Positions 20,252-28,577 of a stretch of DNA of 60,459 bases are shown piece after piece. The notes under the pieces were generated by a model. It was not told the origin of the DNA, made no database searches, and worked only from the letters and a program-made list of their open reading frames with translations. Within the stretch, counting starts at the first letter, position 1. Each line of letters starts with the position of its first letter. The position numbers were made by a program, and so were the translations under genes. This DNA comes from Nocardiopsis sp. CNR-923. Its GTDB lineage: Bacteria; Actinomycetota; Actinomycetes; Streptosporangiales; Streptosporangiaceae. The DNA is taken from the NCBI RefSeq assembly GCF_001942255.1, contig NZ_MKKC01000077.1, forward strand, positions 1 through 60,459, given 5' to 3'.

Positions 20252-20293
20252 GGACCGGGGCCGTCGCGTGCGCGCACGCGACGGCCCCGGTCC
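20252..20293 (-). terminator. 42-bp perfect palindrome, operon terminator
   Basis: GGACCGGGGCCGTCGCGTGC and its exact complement meet with no unpaired base at the centre. It lies 84 nt beyond the xylH stop and ends the sugar-transport operon. It is the only notable structure in the roughly 300-nt gap before the StyA-like gene (20076-20376); no gene was seen there. Confidence 0.8.
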
Positions 20294-20376
20294 GACGGGA
20301 GGTCCGGACCGGAGCGGGGTGGCCGGGAGTGGCGGGGGCCGCCCTCCCGGGGGGAGCGGGGCGCCCGCCCCGCTTC

Positions 20377-21657
20377 CTAGGCGCCGCCCCGGGCGTGGGT
20401 CTTGCGCCCGCGCCGGGAGACCGCGTCCAGGATGACCGCGATCAGCAGGACCGCCGCGGTGATCATGAACCGGACCGAGGTGTCCATCTGGAGCAGGAGC
20501 AGACCGGAGGTGATCGCGCCCAGGACCAGACCGCCCAGGAGGGCGGAGTAGGCGTTGCCGCGACCGCCGAAGAGACTGGTCCCGCCGATGACCGCCGCGG
20601 CGATGGCCATCATCAGCTCGGCCCCGCCGCCGGTGGACACGCTCGCCGCGAAGTTGCGCGAGACCAGCATGATCCCTCCGAGCGCGGCCAGCGCTGACGC
20701 GATACCGAACACCGACACGCGGATGAGGTCCACGTTGACGCCCGCGCGCCGGGCCGCCTCGGCGTTGCCGCCCACCGCGTAGACCATGCGCCCGTAGCGG
20801 GTCTTGCGCAGGACCAGGTCCAGCAGGACCACGAACCCGACGAAGACGAGGAAGGCCAGCGGGACCCCGTTGTACTGGTTGAGCGTCCACACGCCGCCGA
20901 TCAGCGGGAGCGCCAGCATCCCGGTCCGCGCCAGGACCTGGACCGGAGCGCGGTACGGCAGGCCGGACAGGCGCCTGCGGCGTTCGGCGGTCAGGGCGCA
21001 GACCAGGTACAGGGCCAGGGTCGCGGCCGCGATGGCCCAGCCCAGGAACGGGACGAAGTAGGTCTGGGTCAGGAGTGCGATGGGGCCGCTGGAGCTGGTG
21101 CTGATCGTGCCGTCGCTGCCCATGAGGTACAGGTGCGTGCCCTGCCAGCCCAGGAGACCCGCCAGGGTGACGACGAAGGCGGGCACGCCCACCTTGGCGA
21201 AGATCACTCCGTGCAGGAGCCCGATCAGGAGTCCGACGCCGAGGGCGGCCAGGATGGCCAGCCACTCGTTGACCCCGTGGCGTACGGCGAGCACCGCGAG
21301 CACGGCGGCGGACAGACCGGCGACCGAGCCGATGGACAGGTCGATCTCACCGAGCAGCAGCACCATGATCACGCCGGTGGTCATAAGGCCGATCGCGGCG
21401 ATCTGCACGGTCAGGTTGGACAGGTTCTGCGGCGAGAGGAACCGGTCGTTGAGCGATTGGAAGACGACCGCGATGAGGACGAGCCCGACGACGACCGGGA
21501 CCGGGCCGAGCTCGCCGCCGCGCACGTTGCGTCGGAGGGCCTGGATCCAGCCGCGCGGGGAGGCCGCGGTGACGAGCAGTCGGGGGTCGCGCGCGGCCTC
21601 GGTCGGCGCCGTTTCCGTGGCGGTGTCCTCGTGGGTGAGGTGTGTCTGCTGGGTCAT
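20377..21657 (-). CDS. xylH: Sugar ABC transporter permease (XylH type)
   Basis: A 426-aa BPD_transp_2 permease with about ten helices. Recognisable segments are LGEIDLSIGSVAGLSAAVLA, VVTLAGLLGWQGTHLYLMGS and AAAVIGGTSLFGGRGNAYSA, the last two being hallmarks of the ribose/xylose branch. Its ATG overlaps the stop of the ATPase gene (ATGA), so it is coupled to it. With the ATPase and lipoprotein it makes a complete importer. D-xylose is inferred from its resemblance to the Streptomyces xylFGH cluster next to rok7B7; direct proof is lacking. A long hairpin lies downstream. Confidence 0.85.
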   Translation of the reverse strand: MTQQTHLTHEDTATETAPTEAARDPRLLVTAASPRGWIQALRRNVRGGELGPVPVVVGLVLIAVVFQSLNDRFLSPQNLSNLTVQIAAIGLMTTGVIMVLLLGEIDLSIGSVAGLSAAVLAVLAVRHGVNEWLAILAALGVGLLIGLLHGVIFAKVGVPAFVVTLAGLLGWQGTHLYLMGSDGTISTSSSGPIALLTQTYFVPFLGWAIAAATLALYLVCALTAERRRRLSGLPYRAPVQVLARTGMLALPLIGGVWTLNQYNGVPLAFLVFVGFVVLLDLVLRKTRYGRMVYAVGGNAEAARRAGVNVDLIRVSVFGIASALAALGGIMLVSRNFAASVSTGGGAELMMAIAAAVIGGTSLFGGRGNAYSALLGGLVLGAITSGLLLLQMDTSVRFMITAAVLLIAVILDAVSRRGRKTHARGGA

Positions 21658-22453
21658 CAGTGGTCCTTCGTGGCCACGGCGGAGGCGCCGGTGCGTTCGG
21701 AGCGGCGGGTGACCGGGTTGTCGGTGGCGCCGGTGATGGCGGCCACGATCTCCTCGTAACTGGTCTCCGCGATGGGGAAGTCCCCGGCGTTGCGGCCCAG
21801 CCGCAGCACCACGGCGCGGTCGGCGACCGCGCGGACGTCGGCCATGTTGTGGCTGATCAGCACCACGCCCAGGCCCTGGTCGCGCAGTCGCTCGATGAGG
21901 TCGAGCACCTGCGCGGTCTGGGCGACGCCCAGCGCCGCGGTCGGCTCGTCCAGCATGACGACGCGGGGTTGGCCCAGCAGGGAGCGGGCGATGGCGATGA
22001 TCTGCCGCTGGCCTCCGGACAGCGCGGAGACGGGGACGCGCAGGTCGGGGATGCGCACCGAGAGTGAGTCCAGGAGCTCACGGGCCCGGCTCTCCATGGC
22101 CACCTCGTCGAGGGTGCCCGGGAAGTGCAGCTGTTCGTTGCCGAGGAACAGGTTGGCGACGATGTCCAGGTTGTCGCACAGGGCGAGGTCCTGGTAGATG
22201 GTCGCGATGCCGAGCCGTTGGGCGTCGGAGGGCGAACCGATGCCGACCGGCCGCCCGTCCCACGCGATGGTCCCGCCGGTGTCGGCGGGGTGGGCCCCGG
22301 CGATCACCTTGACCAGGGTGGACTTGCCAGCTCCGTTGTCACCGAGCAGGGCGACGACCTCTCCGGCCGCGACGTGGAAGTCGACCTGGCTGAGGGCGCG
22401 GACGGCCCCGAAGGTCTGGAGATCCTGGACAGTTCCAGGACGGGTGTGCTCAT
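21657..22453 (-). CDS. xylG: Sugar ABC transporter ATPase (XylG type), frame interrupted
   Basis: A single-domain ATPase of about 265 aa powering the sugar importer. It shows Walker A LLGDNGAGKSTLVK, the signature ALSGGQRQIIAIARSL, Walker B RVVMLDEPTAALG and the switch histidine in LISHNMADV. The start MSTPVLELSRI is at ATG 22453; one base is missing near 22422, after which LQTFGAVRALSQVDFHV follows. Many sugar ATPases (RbsA, XylG of E. coli) have two domains; the single-domain form is normal for the actinobacterial group. It sits 85 nt after the binding-protein gene. Confidence 0.87.
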
Positions 22454-22538
22454 GGTGCTGGTGTCTCTTTCCTCGCCCCCATGGCGGGCCGACCGGTCGG
22501 ACCCGGCCCGCCCGCCGTCAGGACGTCGCGCCGTGGAC

Positions 22539-23683
22539 CTACAGGGCTTCCTGGCAGAACTCGGTGTCGGCGTAGTCGTCGGTGCAGATCTCCTCGATCG
22601 AGTGGAGACCGTCGGAGACGACCGTGTCGCCGATGTTCTCCTCGGTCACCGCGATCGGATCGAGCAGGACGGACGGGACGGGCTCGCCGTCGGCGTCCTC
22701 GACGTCGGTGAGGGTGTACTCGCCCGCGTCGAGATCCTGGCCGGTGGCCAGGGCGACCGCCATGGCGGCGGCGATCTCGGCCTCGGGTCGGATCGCCTTG
22801 TAGACGGTCATGTACTGCTCACCGGCGATGATCCGCTGGATGCCGTGGAGTTCGGCGTCCTGACCGGTGACGGGGGGCAGGTCCTCGGTGTCGACGCCCG
22901 CGCTGCGCAGGGCGGAGATGATGCCCGAGGCCATGCCGTCGTTGGCCGAGTAGACGCCGATGATCTCGTCCACTCCCAGGGAGGTGATGGCGCCCTCCAT
23001 CTGGCTGTTGGCCTGGTCGGGTGACCAGTCGGGGGTGTCGAACTCCTGGCCGACGTCGATCTGCCCGTCCAGGATCTCGTGGGCGCCCGACTTGAAGTCG
23101 GCGGCGTTCGGGTCGGTGGGCGAGCCGTTGATCACGACGATCTGGCCGTCGCCCGCGGTGCCCTGCCGCTCGATCGCCTCCAGGAGCGCCTGCGCCTGGA
23201 CCTGGCCGACGCGGACGTTGTCGAAGGACACGTACATGTCCACGCCGCCCTGGGCGAGGCGGTCGTAGGCGACGACGGGCACACCCTGGGACTGGGCCTC
23301 GTTCACGGTCCCGGCGGCCGCCTGGGAGTCGACCGCGCCGAGCACGAGCACGTCGACCCCGTCGGTCAGCATGGCCTGGGCCTGCGTCTGCTGTTCGTCC
23401 ACGTCCTGGTCGGCGTTGGCGTAGGAGAGGTCGCAGGCGGGGCACAGATCCGCGAGGGCCTGCTCGAAGTAGGGCCGGTCGAAGGCCTCGTAGCGGGCGG
23501 TCTGGAGTTCGGGCAGGAGGAGTCCGACGTGGAAGCCTCCTCCACGCTGTGCGTCTCCCGCTCGGACTCGCCACCGGTGGTGGTGAGGGAGCCGCAACCG
23601 GAGACGAGGAGGGCGAACGCGGCGGTGGCGGCGGGGAGGGCCAGTGCGGCCGCTGGTCGGTGGAAGGTGCGTCGTGTGCTCAA
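22539..23683 (-). CDS. xylF: Sugar-binding lipoprotein (XylF type), frame interrupted
   Basis: Periplasmic-binding-protein-like lipoprotein of about 381 aa. A signal peptide AAALALPAATAAFALLVSGC ends in a lipobox (VSGC). After a one-base loss near 23535 the mature domain runs from GFHVGLLLPELQTARYEAFD to FCQEAL, with NADQDVDEQQTQAQAMLTDG and DEIIGVYSANDGMASGI typical of peripla_BP_4 sugar-binding proteins. The start is an unusual TTG at 23683 (L-STRRTFHRP). A promoter-like TTGACG-17-TTCTAC lies about 60 nt upstream. It is the first gene of xylFGH. Confidence 0.85.
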
Positions 23684-23741
23684 CGCGGGGCGCTCTCTGG
23701 ACGGGGGATCGGTGGTGGGAACTCGCGAGTGATGCTGTGAA

Positions 23742-23770
23742 GTAGAACCCCACCGACAGCTTGACGTCAA
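23742..23770 (-). promoter_or_regulatory. Promoter candidate for xylFGH
   Basis: On the minus strand TTGACG (23770-23765) and TTCTAC (23747-23742) are separated by 17 bp, a good sigma-70-type spacing. The predicted start lies about 50 nt before the xylF TTG codon. Confidence 0.55.
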
Positions 23771-23782
23771 CTCATGAACACA

Positions 23783-23818
23783 TAACTGAAACGTTACGAG
23801 CGCTGCGTTCATCAGTTA
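23783..23818 (-). promoter_or_regulatory. Interrupted palindrome upstream of the xylFGH promoter
   Basis: TAACTGA-AACG and CGTT-CA-TCAGTTA face each other about 15 bp upstream of the -35. This is a likely operator, probably for the neighbouring ROK regulator. The 312-nt region 23684-23995 holds only this element and the promoter. Confidence 0.45.
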
Positions 23819-23995
23819 AAGTCAGCGAAATACCAGGCCAGAGCGGCGAACAGTGCGTGTGACATCGTGTGAAGGATACGCGAAACGGTCCGCGTCCAAG
23901 CTGCTCCACCCGCTCTGACCTCGCGGTACACGGGAGGAACGGCGCTGCCCACGGCACGCGTGAAGGCAAGGGCGACGGGGAGGGCGACGGCGGAG

Positions 23996-25170
23996 TCAGC
24001 GCGCGACGCGCGACGCCGTCCACAGCGCCCCGTACAGGGACGCGTCCCGGCCGAGCGAGCCGGACACGAGAATCAGATCCCGCAGGGCACTGCCCAGGGA
24101 ACCGAACTCCATGGCCCGCCGCATCGGCTCCAACAGCAGGTCGCCAGCCTCGGCCAGACCGCCCCCGAGAGTGATCCGGTCCGGATTGAACAGGTTGGCG
24201 ACGATGGCCATGCCCTGTCCCAGCGCCGACCCCGCCTCGGCGACGACGCGTCGGCAGCCCGGGTCTCCCGTGAGCGCGGCGGCGACGATGTCGCTCACCC
24301 GGGCACCGCCCGGTCCGCGGTTCACCTCGGAGTTCTGCGGCAGCATGTCCAGCAGGTAGCTCGCGCCCACGAACGTCTCCAGGCAGCCGCGGTTGCCGCA
24401 CCGGCACACCGGACCACGGGGGTCGAGCGCGATGTGCCCGATCTCGCCCGCGGTGCCGCCGGCGCCCCGGAACAGCTCGCCCGACAGGACGATCCCGGCG
24501 CCCACCCCCTCTCCGATCGCGAGGTGGATCAGGTGCTCGGCGCCCTCCCCCGCGCGCGCCGACCCTCGGCCAGCGCGGCGAGGTTGGCGTCGTTCTCCGC
24601 CACCACCGGGACGCCGAGCCGTTCGACCAGGGCTTCGGCGGGGCGGAAACCCGTCCACCGGGGCACGCACGAGATGGCGCCGACCTCGCCGGTGCCCGGG
24701 TCGAGGGGACCGGGGACCGATGCGACCGCCGAGGACACCGTGTGCAGGTCGATCCGCGCGCGCTGGAGCGTGGTCTCGGCCAGCCACGCGGCCCGGCGCA
24801 CGCTGCGCGCGGGGTCCGCGGCGACGTCGTAGCCGATCTCCTCGCGTGCCAGGAGGTTGCCGTCGCTGTCGCCCACGCCGACCGCGACGCGGTCCGCGGC
24901 GAAGTCGACGGCCAGGACCGTGCCCGGCGGGCGCAGGAGGGTGACCGCCCGTGCCCGGCGGCCGTTGGAGGCGGTGTCGCGGACCGAGACCGTGCCCGCC
25001 GCGCGCAGGCCGCGCACGATGTTGGACACGCTCGCGGCGGACAGGCCGGTGGCGCGGGCCAGCTCGGCCTGGGTGCGCGTGCCGTCCCGGCGCAGCACGT
25101 CCACGACGCGTCGCTCGTTGGCCTGACGCAGGGCGGACTGGGACCCGGGCGTCACGGTGGTGTCGGTCAC
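23996..25170 (-). CDS. rok7B7: ROK-family transcriptional regulator, frame interrupted
   Basis: About 391 aa. An N-terminal winged helix (ANERRVVDVLRRDG, then TQAELARATGLSAASVSNIV) is joined to a ROK sugar-kinase-like domain with the zinc motif CRCGNRGCLE and the sugar site GTAGEIGHIALDP. One base is missing in the G-run near 24552, where EGRRARG must join GEGAEHLIHLAIGEG. GTG 25170 has GAGGGGG just upstream. Position directly before xylFGH copies the Streptomyces arrangement in which Rok7B7 controls xylose transport and wider carbon regulation; the symbol rests on this context plus domain order. It is divergent from the kinase gene. Confidence 0.8.
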
Positions 25171-25278
25171 CCGGCCCCCTCGTGATCGGTGCGTGCGACA
25201 GCGCCGCGCGCTGCTGTGAGGCATGCTACAAGGATTGAACGCAAGCGCGAACACGGGGCCACGGCTACCCTCCTGGAT

Positions 25279-25898
25279 GTGCCAGCAGAGATCGTCCGGA
25301 CCAGTGACGCCGGGTGGGAGGACCGCCTGGCCGCGGCCGTGCTGTCCCGCGTCCCGAAGCGGCGGCCGCGCGTGGTCGCGGTCGAGGGCCGGTCGGGATC
25401 GGGCAAGAGCACCGTCGCCGCGCGGCTGGGCGCCGCGCTGCACCGGGCGGGCGAGCCCTCTGCCGTGCTGACCATGGAGGACCTCTACCCGGGGTGGGAG
25501 GGGCTGTCGCTCGCCCATCGGTTCCTGCGTGAGTGGGTCCTGGAGCCGGTCGCGCGCGGCCGACGCGCGGCCTGGCGGCGCTTCGACTGGGAACTCGGCC
25601 GCTTCGGGGAGGGTTGGACGCCGCTGCCGCCGCCCCTGGCGGACGGTGCCGGCACCCTCGTCGTCGAGGGGTGCGGCTGCGGGGCCGCTCCGGCCCGCCC
25701 CCACCTCGACGTCCTGGTGTGGGTGAGCGCGACGGACGCCGAACGGGCCCGCCGGTTGGACCGCGCGCGGACGCGGCGCTGTACGCGCCCCACCGGGCCC
25801 TGTGGGCGCGGCAGGAGGAGGCGTTCCACGCCGAGCACCGCCCCCGGGAGCACGCGGACCTGGTCGTGGACACCTCGGGGACCGCGCCCACGGACTGA
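25279..25898 (+). CDS. Uridine-kinase-like P-loop protein, frame interrupted
   Basis: A small nucleoside/nucleotide kinase-like ATPase of about 206 aa. The Walker A motif VVAVEGRSGSGKSTVAARLG is at about residues 30-50, followed by LTMEDLYPGWEG, resembling the acceptor-binding part of uridine kinases. TLVVEGCGCGAAPARPHLDV fits the strand before the lid. One base is missing near 25770, after which DAALYAPHRALWARQEEAFH continues to the stop at 25898. The start (GTG 25279) is tentative. It ends 19 nt from the stop of the convergent hydrolase gene. Substrate unproven. Confidence 0.72.
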
Positions 25899-25917
25899 GG
25901 GGCGCCCGACGCGGGAT

Positions 25918-26790
25918 TCAGTCGCCGCTGGCGCGTGTGGGCAGGTCCGCGCCCCGGACGAAGTCGGTCACGCGGTCGACCTGCTCGGGGTCCTTCAGGA
26001 TGCGGTTGTGGCCCAGGCCGGTGGTGGTGACCAACCGCGACCGGTCGCCGAACGCCGCGTGCGCCCGACGGGAGTGCTCCACCGGGACCACGGGGTCGTC
26101 CTCATCGTGCAGCAGGAGCACCGGGTGGGTGAGCACGTCCGCACCGTGGGTGGTGGAGAAGCGCGCCCAGGCGGTGGTGTCCCCACCGAAGTAGTGTCCT
26201 TCGATCGACGAGCGCAGCGCCCGTGACGTCCGCGGCCGCAGCCTGAGGGCGGCCTCGAAGCCCCCGGTCGCGAACGCGAAGTCCGCCATGCCCGAGACCA
26301 GGACGACGCGGTCGGCCGCCAGTCCCTCACACAGGGCGTGGACGGCGAACGGCGCCCCCAGGGAGTGGGCCACGACCGCGCGGAACCGGCCGTGGCGATC
26401 CTGGAGCAGCTCCATGATCCTCCGTGCCTCCAGGATCGTGCCCGCGGGTCCGCCCGTGTCGCCGTGGCCCGGAGCGTCCCAGGCGACGGGGCTGTATCCG
26501 AGGTCGAGGAGGCGCCGAGCGATCGGGGCGAGTTGGGCGGCGCGCGAGCCCCAGCCGTGGACGAGCAGGACCGGGTGTTCGCCGTCGCCCCACGCGTAGG
26601 CGGCCACCCGCCAGCCGTCCACGGTGAGCCGTTCCCAGCGGGCGCTCTCGTGCAGTTCGAGCGCTCCCGGGGAGACCGGGCGGGGTCGCGGCGGCCGGGC
26701 CCACGCCCTGCGGGCCAGGGCTCCGGCGATGCGGGGGGCGGGCAGGGCGATCGTGTTGAGGGCGGCGCCGAGGAAGGAGGCGGTGTCCAC
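25918..26790 (-). CDS. Alpha/beta-hydrolase
   Basis: A 290-aa soluble hydrolase. The oxyanion segment is VLLVHGWGSRAAQ, the nucleophile elbow VVAHSLGAPFAV, the acid lies in LLLHDEDDPVVPVEHS and the catalytic histidine in TTTGLGHNRIL, so the Ser-Asp-His triad is complete. GTG 26790 has CAGGAG six bases upstream; the longer open frame (to 26862) would run into the operator and is rejected. It is divergent from a TetR gene across a 26-bp perfect palindrome, so it is almost certainly repressed by it. The substrate may be an ester or lactone that also acts as inducer (inference). Confidence 0.85.
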   Translation of the reverse strand: MDTASFLGAALNTIALPAPRIAGALARRAWARPPRPRPVSPGALELHESARWERLTVDGWRVAAYAWGDGEHPVLLVHGWGSRAAQLAPIARRLLDLGYSPVAWDAPGHGDTGGPAGTILEARRIMELLQDRHGRFRAVVAHSLGAPFAVHALCEGLAADRVVLVSGMADFAFATGGFEAALRLRPRTSRALRSSIEGHYFGGDTTAWARFSTTHGADVLTHPVLLLHDEDDPVVPVEHSRRAHAAFGDRSRLVTTTGLGHNRILKDPEQVDRVTDFVRGADLPTRASGD

Positions 26791-26813
26791 GGTGGGCTCC
26801 TGGTGGCTGGAAG

Positions 26814-26839
26814 AAATAATACGAACGTTCGTATTATTT
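26814..26839 (+). promoter_or_regulatory. Perfect 26-bp palindromic operator
   Basis: The core ATACGAACGTTCGTAT extends to 26 bp of perfect dyad symmetry and is AT-rich in a GC-rich genome. It lies 23 bp upstream of the hydrolase GTG and 88 bp upstream of the TetR ATG, as expected for a TetR operator controlling both. Confidence 0.85.
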
Positions 26840-26927
26840 GTTCGCCGGTCTCGGTCCGTCAAGTGGCGGATATCCTGTCCGGACCATCGACCGACCGTTC
26901 ACTCCCGCCACGTCCGTGGAGGCACCG

Positions 26928-27602
26928 ATGACCACCAGTACCGACGGCCGGATCCTGCGGGGCGAGCAGACGCGTCGGACGGTGCTCAGGCGCGCGGTGG
27001 ACATCGCGTCGGAGGAGGGGCTGGAGAGCCTGTCCCTGGGCCGACTGGCCAAGGAGCTCCAGATCAGCAAGAGCGGGGTGTTCGCGCACTTCGGCTCCAA
27101 GGAGGAGCTACAGCTCGCCGCCGTCCGGGCGGCCAGCCGGATCTACCACGACCACGTGGTGCGCGAGGCCATGGAGGCGCCCCCGGGCGTGGACCGGCTC
27201 TGGCGGCTGTGCGCGAACAAGCTCGCCTACTCGCGCGAGCGCGTGTTCTCGGGGGGCTGCTTCTTCTACACCGTGACCGCCGAGTTCGAGTCCCGTCCGG
27301 GCCGGGTGCGCGAATCCCTGGTCGCGGCGCAGCACGCGTGGCGCGGGCTCATCGTCCGCACCGCCGAGGACGCCCGCCAACTCGGTGAACTGGCGGAGGA
27401 CACCGACACCGCGCTCCTCGCCTTCGAGGTGCACGCGTTCGTGGACGCGGCCAACGCGCTGTCCCTGCTGGAGGACGACCTGACCACGCCCTACGTCACG
27501 GCCCGCAGGGCCCTCGCCGCCCGGCTCGACGTGCTCGCGACCCCCGCCGCACCGCGACCGTGGGCCGACGAACCGGACGACGCGGCCACGCCCACGGACT
27601 GA
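26928..27602 (+). CDS. TetR-family transcriptional regulator
   Basis: A 224-aa repressor with the N-terminal helix-turn-helix SLGRLAKELQISKSGVFAHF and a C-terminal ligand domain starting around FGSKEELQLAAVRAA. FSGGCFFYTVTAEFESRPG matches the TetR_C group often paired with alpha/beta-hydrolases. The ATG follows GGAGGCACCG. It is divergent from the hydrolase with the palindrome between them, so it probably represses both genes. It ends 16 nt from the convergent potassium channel gene. Confidence 0.88.
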   Translation: MTTSTDGRILRGEQTRRTVLRRAVDIASEEGLESLSLGRLAKELQISKSGVFAHFGSKEELQLAAVRAASRIYHDHVVREAMEAPPGVDRLWRLCANKLAYSRERVFSGGCFFYTVTAEFESRPGRVRESLVAAQHAWRGLIVRTAEDARQLGELAEDTDTALLAFEVHAFVDAANALSLLEDDLTTPYVTARRALAARLDVLATPAAPRPWADEPDDAATPTD

Positions 27603-27618
27603 CGCCGCCGCCCCGTGC

Positions 27619-28299
27619 TCAGCCCGACGCGCCGCCGTCCCCGCGCCTCCGGGAGGGGACCCCGACGTACGCGCCGACCAGCCGGGCGATGACGGTGGTG
27701 AGGTACAGCGTGCCGATCACGGCCTCCACGGCGGCCAGGGAGCGAACCCACGGACCCGCGGGCACGATGTCCCCGTAGCCCAGCGTGACCAGGGTGACGT
27801 ACGAGAAGTACATGAACCGCTGCCAGCGCATCGGGCCGTCGGGGTGGGTGGAATCGACGAAACTGCCGGGGGCGAGGATCTCCACCGCGCTGAACACGGC
27901 GGCGAACACTCCCCCGATGAGCAGGTAGACGCTGACGGCGGCCAGGATGAGGTCCAGACCGTGCGCCCCACCGCGCCGGTAGACGAACTTGAGCAGCGAG
28001 TAGACGACACCGACCTGGAAGGCGGAGACCGTGACGAACAGCCCCAGCAGCGCCACATCGTGCTCCGGGTCGACCGCCACCCACAGCCCGAAGAACGCCA
28101 GCACGACGCCGATGACCAGGACCGGCAGCACACGATCGCGCTCGCCGCGGACGACGAGCAGGCCGAAGGCGATCATCCCCGCGTAGAGCAGCATGTACAG
28201 GGCGGTCCAGCCCGGCCCGTGCAGCGTCAGCGGGTACCCGAACTGGAGCAACGCCACGAACAGCAGGAACAGGCCGAGGTTCGGACTGCGGTCGCCCAC
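27619..28299 (-). CDS. Potassium channel family protein
   Basis: A 226-aa membrane protein with about six helices. The pore loop carries TLVTLGYGDIVP, the K+ selectivity filter, followed by one helix (SLAAVEAVIGTLYLTTVIARLVGAYVG). No charged S4 voltage sensor is visible and no RCK/TrkA_N domain is attached, though two separate TrkA proteins are encoded at 40758-42125. The GTG start at 28299 has a G-rich site. It lies downstream of the Ser/Thr kinase on the same strand with 278 nt between them, so regulation by phosphorylation is conceivable but unproven. Confidence 0.82.
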   Translation of the reverse strand: MGDRSPNLGLFLLFVALLQFGYPLTLHGPGWTALYMLLYAGMIAFGLLVVRGERDRVLPVLVIGVVLAFFGLWVAVDPEHDVALLGLFVTVSAFQVGVVYSLLKFVYRRGGAHGLDLILAAVSVYLLIGGVFAAVFSAVEILAPGSFVDSTHPDGPMRWQRFMYFSYVTLVTLGYGDIVPAGPWVRSLAAVEAVIGTLYLTTVIARLVGAYVGVPSRRRGDGGASG

Positions 28300-28502
28300 G
28301 GTCCCCCTCCCCCGACGTGTCCGCCGCGCGGCAGTGCCGCCGCCGCACCACGATGATGCGCCACGGCGACGGGCCGCGTCAGCACGACACCCCGGGAGCG
28401 GGCGGTCGGCCACGCGTCCCGCCCCTCGTCGCACCGCTGACCTGGCGGGCCCGGTGCGCGTCGGCCGCCATGGGCGCCGGCCCAGCGTGAAGGGACTGCC
28501 GC

Positions 28503-28523
28503 ACCTGGACCGTCCGTCCAGGT
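28503..28523 (-). terminator. Hairpin after the kinase gene
   Basis: A perfect 8-bp stem ACCTGGAC/GTCCAGGT with a 5-nt loop, 55 nt beyond the kinase stop. It is short, so the call is tentative. Confidence 0.45.
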
Positions 28524-28577
28524 CCGCTCTCTCCGAGCGTCGACACGTCCCGGGCGCGGCGACCGACCGCAGGATCG

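Noticed and set aside
23760..23770. Third copy of the acnA-type CTTGACGTCAAG box near xylF
   Set aside because: Only CTTGACGTCAA matches, without the flanking TAT elements, and it coincides with the -35 hexamer TTGACG.
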